A DNA stretch of 64,000 nucleotides from Nocardioides furvisabuli (GTDB lineage Bacteria; Actinomycetota; Actinomycetes; Propionibacteriales; Nocardioidaceae), in NCBI RefSeq assembly GCF_021083185.1, contig NZ_JAIGQB010000009.1, forward strand, positions 62,001 to 126,000. Direction: 5' to 3'. This document shows, piece by piece, positions 18,222 through 29,264 of the stretch. The position numbers and the translations under genes were made by a program. Every line of letters starts with the position of its first letter. The first letter of the stretch is position 1. The notes under the pieces were generated by a model. It did no database searches, was not told where the DNA came from, and saw nothing but the letters and a program-made list of their open reading frames with translations.

Positions 18222-19127
18222 TCAGAGGGTGACGAGCGGCGCGAGGTCCTCGAGGGTCGCCTCCCCGATGCCGTCCACCTCGAGCAGCTCCTCGACCGAG
18301 GTGAACCCGCCGTTGTCCTCCCGCCACGACACGATCGCCTCGGCCGTCACCGGACCCACCCCCGGCAGCGTGTCGAGCGCGGCGAGGTCGGCGGAGTTGA
18401 GGTTGACCAGCGACCCTCCGGCCGGGGCGGGGGACGTCAGGGTGCCGGCCACACCGGGCGCGGGCGCCACGCCGACCAGCACCTGCTCGCCATCGACGAG
18501 CGGGCGGGCGAGGTTGAGCCCGGTGAGGTCGACCCCGCGCCGGGCTCCCCCGGCCGCCTCCAGCGCATCGACGACCCGCGACCCCACCGGCAGCACCGCG
18601 ATGCCCGGCCGGCGGACCTTGCCGGCCACGTCGACCACCACCTCCCCCACCTCCCCCGCCTCCCCCGCCCCGTCCCCGGTCGCCTCGGCACCGGCGGCCG
18701 CACCTGCGTCGGCCCCCGCGGCGTCGGGGCTCAGCGACGTCAGCGGCGCCGGCGCAGTGGCGTCGACCCGCACCGGGACCGCCTCGGCCTGGTCCCGCAC
18801 GGCCCACCAGGCGGCCAGCCCGACCGCCACCGCCGCGACCACGGCCACCACCGCGAGGTGCACCGGACCGAGCTGCAGCCCGCCGATCCGCACCCGCCGC
18901 GACGCGTGGCGTCCCGGGACCGCCAGCGTCACGGGCGCCGCGACCGGCGCCGCCACGGGCCCGACGTCGCCGCTGCGGTCGCGCACCCGGGTGTGGGGCC
19001 AGGGCTCACCGGACGCGGGCTCCCCCGCGTGCGGCTCCCCACGGACCGCCGCGAGCTCGGCACTGAGCGAGGCGAGCCGCCGCGACACCGCCTCGGCGTG
19101 CTCGGCGGACGACTGGTTTCGGCGCAT
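18222..19127 (-). CDS. comEA: ComEA-type helix-hairpin-helix DNA-binding protein
   Basis: 301 residues. A cytoplasmic Arg-rich N-terminus is followed by one transmembrane segment (around VHLAVVAVVAAVAVGLAAWW), a Gly/Ala-rich linker, an SLBB domain (VDVAGKVRRPGIAVLPVGSR), and tandem HhH motifs (LDTLPGVGPVTAEAIVSWR and LLEVDGIGEATLEDL). It is predicted to bind incoming dsDNA outside the membrane. First gene of the comEA-comEC-holA run. The acidic Gly linker is low complexity. Confidence 0.94.
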   Translation of the reverse strand: MRRNQSSAEHAEAVSRRLASLSAELAAVRGEPHAGEPASGEPWPHTRVRDRSGDVGPVAAPVAAPVTLAVPGRHASRRVRIGGLQLGPVHLAVVAVVAAVAVGLAAWWAVRDQAEAVPVRVDATAPAPLTSLSPDAAGADAGAAAGAEATGDGAGEAGEVGEVVVDVAGKVRRPGIAVLPVGSRVVDALEAAGGARRGVDLTGLNLARPLVDGEQVLVGVAPAPGVAGTLTSPAPAGGSLVNLNSADLAALDTLPGVGPVTAEAIVSWREDNGGFTSVEELLEVDGIGEATLEDLAPLVTL

Positions 19128-19191
19128 GCCTTCACGCTAGAAAGACCGACGCCCCCGCCGACAGGGGCGCAGGACGATCTGTGGACAGCCG

Positions 19192-20055
19192 TCAGGAGGT
19201 CGGGCGCGGCGAGACGCAGACCGCGACCATGCCGGGACCGACGTGGGCGCCGAGCACCGCGCCGAGCTCGCCGCACATCACCTCGCGCCCCTCGAGGCCG
19301 GCGGCCAGCCGCTCGGTGAGCGCCGCGGCCAGCTCCTCGGCACGGTCGGCGTTGGCGAGGTGGGAGACGCAGACGTCGACCTGCGCGTCACCGGCCGCCT
19401 CCACCGCGAGGTCCGCGAGCCGGGCGAGGGCGCGCGAGGCGGTACGCACCCGCTCGCGTGGCACGACCCTGCCGCCCGCGATCTCGAGCAGGGGCTTGAC
19501 CGACAGGGCGCTGCCGAAGATCGCGGCCGCGGCTCCGATCCGGCCGCCGCGGCGCAGGTACTCCAGGGTGTCGACGTAGAACAGCGAGGTCGCGCCGCGA
19601 CCCCGCGCCCGTGCCGCCTCGGCCGCCGCCTCACCGCTGCCGCCGGTGTCGCGCACGTCGGCGGCGCTGAGCGCGGCGTAGCCGGTCGCGATGCCGACCT
19701 GCCCGGAGTCCACCACGTGCACGGGCACGTCGACCTCGAGGGCGGCGAGCTGGGCGGACTCGAAGGTGCCGCTCATCTCGCGCGAGAGGTGCACCGAGAC
19801 GATCTCGTCCGCGCCGCCGGCCGCGAGGTCACGGTAGAGCTCGGCGAGGAGGGCGGGCGAGGGCCTGGAGGTGCTGACCGGCACGAAGTCGCGCAGCGCC
19901 TCCGCGACCACGTCCGGCGTCGCGCCGTCGGGTCCCTCGTCGAGCACCCGGGCACCGATCACGACCTGCAGCGGCACCACCCGGATGTCGCGCTCGAGCG
20001 CGACCTCTGCGGGCAGGCTCGCGGTCGAGTCGGTGACGATGACGGTGCCGGACAC
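19192..20055 (-). CDS. DegV family fatty-acid-binding protein
   Basis: 287 residues of the DegV fold, fatty-acid carriers that in some bacteria serve the FakAB fatty-acid kinase. Hallmarks are VTDSTASLPAE at the N-terminus, PVSTSRPSPALLAELY (the fatty-acid carboxylate-binding TSRPS) and VDTLEYLRRGGRIG. GTG 20055 is taken as the start; upstream in-frame sequence does not look like the family. It is divergent from the XRE regulator. Confidence 0.93.
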   Translation of the reverse strand: MSGTVIVTDSTASLPAEVALERDIRVVPLQVVIGARVLDEGPDGATPDVVAEALRDFVPVSTSRPSPALLAELYRDLAAGGADEIVSVHLSREMSGTFESAQLAALEVDVPVHVVDSGQVGIATGYAALSAADVRDTGGSGEAAAEAARARGRGATSLFYVDTLEYLRRGGRIGAAAAIFGSALSVKPLLEIAGGRVVPRERVRTASRALARLADLAVEAAGDAQVDVCVSHLANADRAEELAAALTERLAAGLEGREVMCGELGAVLGAHVGPGMVAVCVSPRPTS

Positions 20056-20140
20056 ACCCCGAAGGCTAGTGGCTGGCACCACCCGGCAGCGCGACCCGTC
20101 CGCCTTGCCGCGGCTTGGCGGCCTCCGCTTGGATGTCCAG

Positions 20141-21013
20141 ATGCCCGACAGGCTCGACAGCTTCGCCGATGCGCTCCGGCTGGCCATCGACGCACGCGGG
20201 CTGAGCCTCGAGCGGATCACCGACCACCTCGCCGGGCGCGGGGTCAGCGTCAGCGCCGCCTCCCTCAGCTACTGGCGGTCCGGGCGCAGCGTTCCAGGCC
20301 GCAAGTCCTCGCTGGCGGCCCTCCCGCACCTCGAGGCGGTGCTGGGGCTGTGCCCGGGCGCCCTGACCCGGACCCTGCCCGACACCCGCGAGCGCGTCCC
20401 GCGCCACGCCGTACGCGGTCTCGAGACGCTGTGGCCCGAGCAGCCGCACGCTGCGGTGCTCGGGCGCCTGGACACCAGCTGGGACACCCACCTGGCGCGG
20501 GTGTCGGTCCACGACGTGCTCCGCATCGGCCCGGACCGCCGCCAGGTCAGCCTGACGGTGCGCCAGGCGATGCGTGCCCGTGTCGACGGCCCCGACCGCC
20601 GGGTGGTGATGCACGCGCAGGACGACACCGACGTGGCGCTCCCCCGGATCCGACCGGTGCGCGGTTGCTCGCTCGGCGCCGTCGAGCACGACCGCAGCGG
20701 CGGCGTCGTCGGCGCGGAGCTGCTCTTCTTCCGCCCGCTGCGACGCGGCGAGACGGTGATCGTGACGTACGACGTCGTGTCCGCCTCGCCCGGCCCGCAG
20801 GAGTGCGAGTACACCCGGCGCCTGCGCCTGCCGATGCGCGAGTACCTCCTCGAGGTCGAGTTCGACCCCCGCGCGCTGCCCGCCGGCGTGGTGTCGTTCG
20901 CGGACGGTCTCGAGCAGCCGATCGCGCTCGACGACGACCACCGCGCGCACCTGGTGCACTCCGACACGGCGCCGGGCACGACCGGCATCCGCTGGACCTG
21001 GCCTGCTTCCTGA
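20141..21013 (+). CDS. Helix-turn-helix (XRE-like) transcriptional regulator
   Basis: 290 residues. The N-terminal 75 residues form an XRE-like HTH (LERITDHLAGRGVSVSAASLSYWRSGRS). The remaining about 210 residues, with LRLPMREYLLEVEFDP near the end, form a domain that recurs in actinobacterial regulators but has no known ligand. ATG 20141 was chosen because the recognisable domain begins right after it. The gene precedes the subtilase gene on the same strand, with a 122-bp gap holding a promoter, so it may be its regulator. Confidence 0.75.
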   Translation: MPDRLDSFADALRLAIDARGLSLERITDHLAGRGVSVSAASLSYWRSGRSVPGRKSSLAALPHLEAVLGLCPGALTRTLPDTRERVPRHAVRGLETLWPEQPHAAVLGRLDTSWDTHLARVSVHDVLRIGPDRRQVSLTVRQAMRARVDGPDRRVVMHAQDDTDVALPRIRPVRGCSLGAVEHDRSGGVVGAELLFFRPLRRGETVIVTYDVVSASPGPQECEYTRRLRLPMREYLLEVEFDPRALPAGVVSFADGLEQPIALDDDHRAHLVHSDTAPGTTGIRWTWPAS

Positions 21014-21135
21014 CCCGTGCCGGGCGGGGCCGGCCCGGGCCTGAGTTAAGTGTTAAGGAACGGTCAAGCCTTGTCGCGGGGCCGCCCGCCCGGTCAGGGT
21101 CTGCTCGTCCATCTTTCTCGGGAAGGAACCCCTTG

Positions 21136-22722
21136 ATGAACCCTGTCCACCCCCGCCTGGCCGCCGGCCTCGCGGTCACCCTGGCCGGCGCCACCCTCGC
21201 GCTGACGCCCACCACCTCCCAGGCCGTCACCCACGCAGCCGGGGAGAAGCCGCGGGAGGCTCCCGCGGCGTCCGTCGCCGACGACGGCCCGGCCCCGGTC
21301 ATCGGCACGTCGGCCGACGACCGCTACATCGTCGTGCTCGACAAGGAGGCCCCGGGCAAGAGCCTGCGCGCCGCCAAGGCCGAGGCCCGCGCGGACGGCG
21401 CGACCGTCACCCACAGCTACAGCACGGTGCTCGACGGCTTCGCCGCCAAGCTCAACAGCAAGGCCCTGGCCGCGCTGCGCAACAACCCCCACGTCGCCTA
21501 CATCGAGGCCGATCGTCCGGTGCAGCTCGCCGCGACCCAGTCGCCGGCGACCTGGGGCCTGGACCGGATCGACCAGCGCGACCTGCCGCTGAACAACTCC
21601 TACACCTACGACGCCACCGGCGCGGGGGTGACGGCGTACGTCATCGACACCGGCATCCTGACCACCCACACCCAGTTCGGCGGCCGCGCGGTCTCCGGCT
21701 ACACCGCGATCAACGACGGCCGCGGCACCACCGACTGCAACGGCCACGGCACGCACGTCGCCGGCACCGTCGGCGGCTCGACCTACGGCGTGGCCAAGGG
21801 CGTACGCCTCGTGGCCGTCCGCGTCCTCGACTGCGCCGGCAGCGGCTCCAACTCTGGTGTCATCGCCGGCGTCGACTGGGTGACGCAGAACCACACCGCC
21901 GGCTCGCCCGCGGTCGCCAACATGAGCCTCGGCGGCGGCATCTCGAGCGCGCTCGACACCGCGGTGAACAACTCGATCGCCGACGGCGTGACCTACGCGC
22001 TGGCCGCGGGCAACGACTCCGGCGCCAACGCCTGCAACGGCTCGCCCTCCCGCGTGGCGGCCGGCCTCACGATCGGCTCCACCACCAACACCGACGCGCG
22101 CTCGAGCTTCAGCAACATCGGCTCCTGCCTCGACATGTTCGCCCCGGGCTCCAACATCACCTCGGCGTGGCACACCGGCACCTCGGCGACCAACACCATC
22201 AGCGGCACGTCGATGGCCACGCCGCACGTCGCGGGCGCGGCCGCGCTCTACCTCCAGGGCAACCCGTCGGCCTCGCCGGCCACCGTCGGCAACGCGCTGA
22301 TCTCGGCCTCGACGCCCAACAAGGTCACCAACGCGGGCACCGGCTCACCGAACCGCCTCCTCCACATCGGCACCGGCGGCACCACGCCGACCCCGGACCC
22401 GACGCCGACCACGTGCAGCGCCATGCCGGAGACCGAGCCCGGCTCGCTCACCTCCGGTGGTGTGTCCTACCACCCCGGCACGAACGACTACTACAACTCC
22501 GGCGCCGGCACCCACGTCGGCTGCGTGTCGGGCCCGGCGGGCACCGACTTCGACCTCTACCTCGAGAAGTGGAACGGCTCCACGTGGGTGGTGGTCGCGC
22601 AGGGCGTGACCAGCACCTCGGAGGAGAAGATCACCTACACCGGCACCGCGGGCTACTACTCGTGGCGTGTGCAGTCCTACTCCGGCTCGGGCAGCTACAC
22701 GTTCGGTCTCGACCGTCCGTGA
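21136..22722 (+). CDS. Secreted S8 serine peptidase (subtilase) with I9 prodomain and PPC-like C-terminus
   Basis: 528-residue preproenzyme. A signal peptide (about residues 1-33, ending near SQAVTHA) is followed by an inhibitor-I9 prodomain ([12 protein letters not shown] to AYIEADRPV). The catalytic domain carries the triad regions [17 protein letters not shown] and [11 protein letters not shown]. It is proteinase K/aqualysin-like with paired Cys. A proline/threonine linker then leads to a pre-peptidase C-terminal (PPC)-type beta domain with [16 protein letters not shown] precedes ATG 21136 by 9 bases. Extracellular protein degradation is the expected role. Confidence 0.95.
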   Translation: MNPVHPRLAAGLAVTLAGATLALTPTTSQAVTHAAGEKPREAPAASVADDGPAPVIGTSADDRYIVVLDKEAPGKSLRAAKAEARADGATVTHSYSTVLDGFAAKLNSKALAALRNNPHVAYIEADRPVQLAATQSPATWGLDRIDQRDLPLNNSYTYDATGAGVTAYVIDTGILTTHTQFGGRAVSGYTAINDGRGTTDCNGHGTHVAGTVGGSTYGVAKGVRLVAVRVLDCAGSGSNSGVIAGVDWVTQNHTAGSPAVANMSLGGGISSALDTAVNNSIADGVTYALAAGNDSGANACNGSPSRVAAGLTIGSTTNTDARSSFSNIGSCLDMFAPGSNITSAWHTGTSATNTISGTSMATPHVAGAAALYLQGNPSASPATVGNALISASTPNKVTNAGTGSPNRLLHIGTGGTTPTPDPTPTTCSAMPETEPGSLTSGGVSYHPGTNDYYNSGAGTHVGCVSGPAGTDFDLYLEKWNGSTWVVVAQGVTSTSEEKITYTGTAGYYSWRVQSYSGSGSYTFGLDRP

Positions 22723-22740
22723 CGCTCCCCCGCTGAACGA

Positions 22741-22776
22741 CGAACGGCCCCGCGGCTCACGCCGCGGGGCCGTTCG
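22741..22776. terminator. Bidirectional hairpin terminator between the subtilase and leuS genes
   Basis: 15-bp perfect stem CGAACGGCCCCGCGG (22741-22755) with its complement at 22762-22776 and a 6-base loop. It sits 18 bp after the subtilase stop and 11 bp before the convergent leuS stop, so it can serve both transcripts. No strong T run on either side. Confidence 0.8.
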
Positions 22777-22787
22777 TGCGTCCGGTC

Positions 22788-25286
<2,499 letters not shown>

Positions 25287-25325
25287 GGCGTGTCCTCTTG
25301 TGGCGTGCTGCGGGGTGCTGGCATG

Positions 25326-25349
25326 AAAAAACCCCTCACATGGAGGGGT
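25326..25349 (-). terminator. Intrinsic terminator in the leuS leader (attenuator)
   Basis: On the minus strand, stem ACCCCTC pairs with GAGGGGT around loop CATGT (25331-25349), followed directly by five more T (25326-25330). It stands 39 bases before the leuS ATG and downstream of the leader peptide and promoter, so it would stop transcription before leuS unless overridden. Confidence 0.88.
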
Positions 25350-25389
25350 GGCCGCGTGTCCGTCCTGGTGGGACGTGATCAGCGCGGCC
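25350..25389 (-). promoter_or_regulatory. Compound stem-loop between leader peptide and attenuator
   Basis: Outer arms GGCCGCG (25383-25389) and CGCGGCC (25350-25356) enclose a small hairpin CGTCC-CACCA-GGACG (25361-25375). The left arm overlaps the last codons of the leader peptide, so a ribosome finishing that peptide would hide it, and a ribosome stalled on the Leu codons would leave it free. The right arm abuts the terminator stem. Confidence 0.7.
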
Positions 25390-25414
25390 GAGGAAGAAGG
25401 AGGTACTGGTGCAC
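25379..25414 (-). CDS. leuS leader peptide [11 protein letters not shown]
   Basis: An 11-codon ORF whose GTG lies 6 bases after a TATGAT -10 box, the spacing of a leaderless actinobacterial mRNA. It contains three consecutive Leu codons (CTC CTT CTT), two of them CTT, a codon avoided in this GC-rich DNA. Its TGA lies just inside the compound hairpin. This is the expected layout for ribosome-mediated attenuation by leucyl-tRNA supply. Inferred from sequence only; no experimental evidence is available here. Confidence 0.72.
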   Translation of the reverse strand: MHQYLLLPRPR

Positions 25415-25420
25415 ACCGGG

Positions 25421-25426
25421 ATCATA
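25421..25426 (-). promoter_or_regulatory. leuS -10 box TATGAT
   Basis: TATGAT on the minus strand is a near-consensus -10 element and one of few AT-rich hexamers in the gap. The -35 region is weak. The expected transcription start falls at or next to the GTG of the leader peptide. Confidence 0.7.
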
Positions 25427-25472
25427 CTCGCTCCCACCGCTGCCGACCTGGGCAGGTGGAGTCGCGGCCGCC

Positions 25473-25499
25473 CGGGTCGGACCCTGAGGTCCGGGCCCG
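25473..25499 (-). terminator. Probable terminator of the DUF4870 gene
   Basis: Stem CGGACC (25478-25483) pairs with GGTCCG (25488-25493) around CTGA, extended by CGGG/CCCG outside a small bulge. It lies about 70 bp after the DUF4870 stop and upstream of the leuS promoter on the same strand. No T run is visible. Confidence 0.5.
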
Positions 25500-25545
25500 A
25501 GCGGCGTTCGCGTGGCAGGACGAGGTCCTGCGGCGGCTCAGCCGA

Positions 25546-25573
25546 CGGTGCTCACTTCACGGTGCTCACTTCA
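25546..25573. repeat. Perfect 14-bp tandem duplication over a stop codon
   Basis: CGGTGCTCACTTCA occurs twice in a row (25546-25559 and 25560-25573). The inner copy contains the TGA stop of the DUF4870 gene, so the duplicate recreates the last codons and stop just downstream. It looks like a replication-slippage event without coding consequence. Confidence 0.8.
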
Positions 25574-26063
25574 CGAAGGACGGCGTCAGCGGCGGGTTCC
25601 ACCACTCGCCGTTGTAGGCCTTGACCGCACCGATCACGTGCAGGACGCCTGCGACCACCAGCGGCACCAGGAAGACCGGGAGCAGGACCACGAAGCCGAT
25701 GCCGAGGGTCAGGACCCCGAGGACGACGTAGACGACCGTGGCGACCACGAGCCAGATGAACATCGAGATCTGGATGTTGATCGAGTTGGCGGCGTGCGCC
25801 CGCACGAACGGTCCGCGGTCCTTATGGATCACGTAGACGGCGATCGAGGCGATGAAGCCCAGGAAGCCGGCCGAGCCGATCATCGCGACGACGGCGCCGG
25901 CGTGGCTGATCGCGCCCCACGTGCGCTCGTCCTGCGGCGACATCGTGGCCGGCGGCGTGCGGTAGGCCTGCTCTTGCCGCGGCTGCTGACCGTAGCCGGC
26001 CGGCTGGCCCGGGCCCTGCGGGTCGTGGGGCTGTTGGGGGTACTGCGGGTACTGGTCTGACAT
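25566..26063 (-). CDS. DUF4870 domain-containing membrane protein
   Basis: 165 residues. A Pro/Gln/Tyr-rich cytoplasmic tail (about 45 residues, YPQYPQQP) is followed by a four-helix DUF4870/Tic20-like membrane domain with ERTWGAISHAGAV and VRAHAANSINIQ, the family's conserved stretches. Function unknown. ATG 26063 is preferred over GTG 26072 because GAGGAG sits 8 bases upstream of the ATG. It is divergent from the ArsR-MFS operon, with the palindromic repeat copy between them. Confidence 0.88.
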   Translation of the reverse strand: MSDQYPQYPQQPHDPQGPGQPAGYGQQPRQEQAYRTPPATMSPQDERTWGAISHAGAVVAMIGSAGFLGFIASIAVYVIHKDRGPFVRAHAANSINIQISMFIWLVVATVVYVVLGVLTLGIGFVVLLPVFLVPLVVAGVLHVIGAVKAYNGEWWNPPLTPSFVK

Positions 26064-26214
26064 CTCACTCACTCCTCGGGGCGGGGCTGCCCTGCCTCTG
26101 GGTCAAGCCAAGCACGTCCGACACCCGGTTTCACCCCCTCCCGGGGTCGAGTCAGGGTGTGATCGGGGTGGGGTGCGGGGGCTCCTCGGGCGGACCGCGC
26201 GCTCGCTCGTCGGG

Positions 26215-26297
26215 GTAGTCCACCGGGAAATGGCGGGTAGTCCACCGGGAAACGGCTGTTTTGCCCGCCCCCGGACGACCACATCCCGGTGGACTAC
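26215..26297. repeat. Second copy of the palindromic repeat family
   Basis: Two direct cores GTAGTCCACCGGGAAA (26215-26230 and 26237-26252) are followed by the inverted end TCCCGGTGGACTAC (26284-26297), preceded as in the other copy by ACCACA. The unit spacing (22 bp) and the sequence between the ends differ from the 11.8-kb copy, so only the cores and the inverted end are conserved. It lies in the divergent gap upstream of the ArsR gene. Confidence 0.85.
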
Positions 26298-26323
26298 CCC
26301 GACGATGACCGCCCAACAACTGT

Positions 26324-26352
26324 TTGACAGTCCATCGTCGCTCGGGCACACT
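26324..26352 (+). promoter_or_regulatory. Promoter of the ArsR-MFS operon
   Basis: A consensus -35 TTGACA (26324-26329) is followed after 17 bases by CACACT (26347-26352), a partial -10. The predicted start is about 25 bases before the ribosome-binding site. It begins 26 bp after the palindromic repeat. Confidence 0.6.
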
Positions 26353-26383
26353 CACTCCCCAAGAACTCTTGGAGGGGTACGCC

Positions 26384-26965
26384 GTGGTGGACGAGACCGA
26401 GCCCGAGACCGACGGACAGGCGGTGGCCCGCCTGCGCGCGACCGCGCACCCGGTGCGACTGCGCATCATGTCGCTGCTGACCGCGCAGGCGATGAGCGCC
26501 GCGGAGGTCGCCCGCGCGCTCGAGCTGACGCACGCCAACGCGTCGTACCACCTGCGGGTGCTCCACGACATCGGCGAGCTGGTGGTCGAGAGCGAGGAGA
26601 AGATCCGCGGCGGGACGGCCAAGCGCTACCGCTACGACGCGTCCCGCGAGCTCGCCGACCGCACCAGCGGCATCGACGACCGGATCGCCTACGCGCGCGC
26701 CAACGCCGTCGAGGTCGAGCGCCGCCTGCGCGACGCGGCGAAGGGCGCCGCATCCTCCAGCGACCTGGAGGCCTGGGTACCCGTGGAGGTCTGGCACCGC
26801 GCCCTCGACCTGCTCCACGAGGCCTCGCACCTGCTGCACGCCGAGGCCCGACCCGCCAGTACGCCCGACACCGTCCACGTCAGCGCCACCACCAACGCGT
26901 TCACCATGACCGGCGGGCTCGACGGCGAGGCCGTGCGCTGGATCCCGGCGAGGGAGGAGCGATGA
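26384..26965 (+). CDS. ArsR-family winged-helix transcriptional regulator
   Basis: 193 residues with an N-terminal ArsR-type HTH: RLRATAHPVRLRIMSLL and MSAAEVARALELTHANASYHLRVL. The C-terminal half is helical, with no CVC-type metal site, so it is not an obvious metal sensor. GTG 26384 has GGAGGGG 6 bases upstream. The stop overlaps the following MFS gene by 4 bases (ATGA), so it probably controls that transporter. Confidence 0.9.
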   Translation: MVDETEPETDGQAVARLRATAHPVRLRIMSLLTAQAMSAAEVARALELTHANASYHLRVLHDIGELVVESEEKIRGGTAKRYRYDASRELADRTSGIDDRIAYARANAVEVERRLRDAAKGAASSSDLEAWVPVEVWHRALDLLHEASHLLHAEARPASTPDTVHVSATTNAFTMTGGLDGEAVRWIPAREER

Positions 26966-28212
26966 CCTGGACGGCCGCGCTCGCACCCCTGCGCAACCGG
27001 GACTTCGCGTGGTACTTCGCCTCCCGCTTCGTGAACACGCTCGGCAACATGATGGCGAGCATCGCGCTCGCGTTCGCGGTGCTGGACATCACCGACTCCC
27101 CCGCCGCGCTCGGCCAGGTGCTGGCCGCCCACACGATCCCGATGATCGCGCTGCTGCTCTACGGGGGCGTCATCGCCGACCGGTTCCCGCGCACGCTGGT
27201 GCTGCAGTTCTCCAACCTCGCCTCCGCGGTCAGCCAGGGCGCCATCGCCCTGCTGGTGCTGGCGGGAGAGGCCGAGATCTGGATGCTCGTGGTGCTCTCG
27301 ATCGTCCACGGCATCGTCTCGGGCATCGGGTTCCCCGCGATGGCCAGCGTCCTGCCCCAGCTCGTGGAGCGCTCGGCGCTGCAGCCGGCCAACGCCCTCG
27401 TCTCGCTGACCCGCAACGGCATGATGGTGCTCGGACCGACGATCGGCGCGCTCCTGGTCGTCACGGTCGGGTCGGGCTGGGCCCTCGCCGTCGACGCGAC
27501 CACCTGGCTGCTCGCCGCGCTGCTGCTCGTCCCCGTGCGCCTGCCCGCCCGGCAGCCCCGGGCGGAGGCGCCCGACACGTTGCGCGAGCTGCGGGAGGGC
27601 TGGTCCTTCTTCTGGGCGACCCCGTGGCTGTGGATCGTCGTCATCGGCTTCGGCGTGCTCAACGCCATCCACGCCGGCGCCTGGTTCACGCTCGGACCGG
27701 CGGTCGCCGACGACACCATCGGCCGCCAGGCCTGGGGCATCGTGCTGTCCGCGGAGGCCGCGGGCCTGCTCCTCACCACGGTCGTCCTGCTGCGCGTACG
27801 CCTGGAGCGACCGCTGCTGCTCGGCATGCTCGGCGTGGCGATGATGGCGCCGCCGATGCTCCTGCTCGGCGTCTCCCCCACCCTCGTCGGGCTCGTCACC
27901 ACCGCCTTCCTGGCCGGCGCCGGGACCGAGGTCTTCGGCATGGGGTGGAACCTGGCGATGCAGGAGAACATCGAGGACGGCATGCTGTCGCGCGCCTACT
28001 CCTACGACGCGCTCGGCTCGTTCGTCGCCATGCCGGTCGGCCAGCTCGCCTACGGACCGCTCGCCCTGGCCTTCGGCTTCCGGCCGGTGCTGGTCGCCTC
28101 CGCGCTGGCGTACGTCGCGGTCGTCGCGCTGGTGCTGTGCTCCCGCTCGGTGCGCACGCTGCCCCGGGCGCCGGTGACCCCGGAGGCTGCGGTGACGACC
28201 ACCACGTCCTAG
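26962..28212 (+). CDS. MFS transporter (EntS/multidrug-efflux type)
   Basis: 416-residue 12-helix major facilitator. LRNRDFAWYFASRFVNTLGNMM at the N-terminus and GGVIADRFPRTLVL (loop 2-3 motif A) are typical of EntS-like exporters. ATG 26962 with AGGGAGGAG upstream, overlapping the ArsR stop. Operon structure suggests regulated efflux of a small toxic compound; the substrate is not visible. Confidence 0.92.
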   Translation: MTWTAALAPLRNRDFAWYFASRFVNTLGNMMASIALAFAVLDITDSPAALGQVLAAHTIPMIALLLYGGVIADRFPRTLVLQFSNLASAVSQGAIALLVLAGEAEIWMLVVLSIVHGIVSGIGFPAMASVLPQLVERSALQPANALVSLTRNGMMVLGPTIGALLVVTVGSGWALAVDATTWLLAALLLVPVRLPARQPRAEAPDTLRELREGWSFFWATPWLWIVVIGFGVLNAIHAGAWFTLGPAVADDTIGRQAWGIVLSAEAAGLLLTTVVLLRVRLERPLLLGMLGVAMMAPPMLLLGVSPTLVGLVTTAFLAGAGTEVFGMGWNLAMQENIEDGMLSRAYSYDALGSFVAMPVGQLAYGPLALAFGFRPVLVASALAYVAVVALVLCSRSVRTLPRAPVTPEAAVTTTTS

Positions 28213-28221
28213 GGTCTCGCC

Positions 28222-28983
28222 ATGGGAGTCATGGAGATGTTCCGCCTCGACGGCAAGGTCGTCATCGTCACCGGCGCCTCGAGCGGGCTGGGGGTCGCGT
28301 TCGCCCACTGCTTCGCCGAGGCCGGCGCCGACGTGGTGCTCGGTGCACGCCGCGTCGAGAAGCTGGAGCGGGTGGCCGAGTCCGTCCGCTCGACCGGTCG
28401 ACGCGTGCACACGGTCGCCACCGACGTGGCCGACCCCGAGCAGTGCCAGCGGCTGGTGGACGAGGCGATGGCGAAGTTCGGGCGGATCGACGTGCTCGTC
28501 AACAACGCCGGCGTCGGCACCGCCGTCCCGGCGACCCGCGAGACGCCGGAGCAATTCCGCTCGGTCATCGACGTCAACCTCAACGGGTGCTACTGGATGG
28601 CCCAGGCGTGCGGCCGGGTGATGGAGCCCGGGTCGAGCATCATCAACATCTCCTCCATCCTCGGCATCACCACCGGCGGCCTGCCGCAGGCGGCGTACTC
28701 CGCCTCGAAGGCCGGCCTCGGCGGGCTCACCCGCGACCTCGCCCAGCAGTGGACGGGCCGCAAGGGCATCCGGGTCAACGCCCTCGCGCCGGGCTTCTTC
28801 ACCTCCGAGATGACCGAGACCTACCCCGACGGCTACCTCGACCTCGCCCTCCAGCGGGTCCCTGCCGGCCGCAAGGGCGACCCGCACGAGCTCGCCGCCA
28901 CCGCCGTGTGGCTGGCGTCCGACGCCGCGGGCTACGTCACCGGCCAGATGATCCCGGTCGACGGCGGCCTGACGATCGCCTGA
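28222..28983 (+). CDS. Short-chain dehydrogenase/reductase
   Basis: 253-residue classical SDR. Cofactor motif VTGASSGLGVAF, VNNAGVG, catalytic Ser in INISSILG, and YSASK (Tyr and Lys) are in the right order; the C-terminus VTGQMIPVDGGLTIA is typical of FabG-like enzymes. Prefers NADPH or NADH; substrate unknown. ATG 28222, with ATG 28231 as alternative. It ends TGATG with the ankyrin gene, one base overlap. Confidence 0.93.
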   Translation: MGVMEMFRLDGKVVIVTGASSGLGVAFAHCFAEAGADVVLGARRVEKLERVAESVRSTGRRVHTVATDVADPEQCQRLVDEAMAKFGRIDVLVNNAGVGTAVPATRETPEQFRSVIDVNLNGCYWMAQACGRVMEPGSSIINISSILGITTGGLPQAAYSASKAGLGGLTRDLAQQWTGRKGIRVNALAPGFFTSEMTETYPDGYLDLALQRVPAGRKGDPHELAATAVWLASDAAGYVTGQMIPVDGGLTIA

Positions 28984-29264
28984 TGTCCCACGGGGACTAC
29001 AAGGCGTTCTTCGCCGCTGCCTGCGCGGGCGACGTCGACCTCGTCGAGCACCACCTGACGGCCGGCGTCGACGTCGACTTCGTGCACCCCGAGCTGCAGT
29101 CCACGGCGCTGGTCGCGGCGATCGAGGAGGGCCGCACCGACGTGGCGCTCCTCCTGCTCGACCGTGGCGCCTCGACGACCCTGCGCTCGCCGCTGGAGGG
29201 GACGACGCCGCTCGAGGCAGCTCGCGCCGCCGGGCTCGACCGGGTCGTGGACCGGCTGGCCTAG
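28983..29264 (+). CDS. Small ankyrin-repeat protein
   Basis: 93 residues comprising about two and a half ankyrin repeats ([61 protein letters not shown]). It likely mediates a protein contact. The ATG overlaps the SDR stop, so the SDR may be its partner. The stop shares a CTAG palindrome with the convergent VOC gene. Confidence 0.82.
   Translation: MSHGDYKAFFAAACAGDVDLVEHHLTAGVDVDFVHPELQSTALVAAIEEGRTDVALLLLDRGASTTLRSPLEGTTPLEAARAAGLDRVVDRLA

Noticed and set aside
15951..19127. comEA-comEC taken as proof of natural competence
   Set aside because: These genes are retained widely in actinobacteria, and no pilus or comF genes are in the window.
25343..25360. Plus-strand GAGGGGTGGCCGCG resembles the T-box antiterminator consensus
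   Set aside because: No plus-strand gene follows. The promoter, leader peptide and T run are all on the minus strand, leading into leuS.
25336..25416. A 26-codon leader ORF starting at the GTG of 25416 in another frame ([11 protein letters not shown]...)
   Set aside because: Only 4 bases would separate it from the -10 box and it has no run of Leu codons. The 25414 frame has better spacing and three Leu codons.
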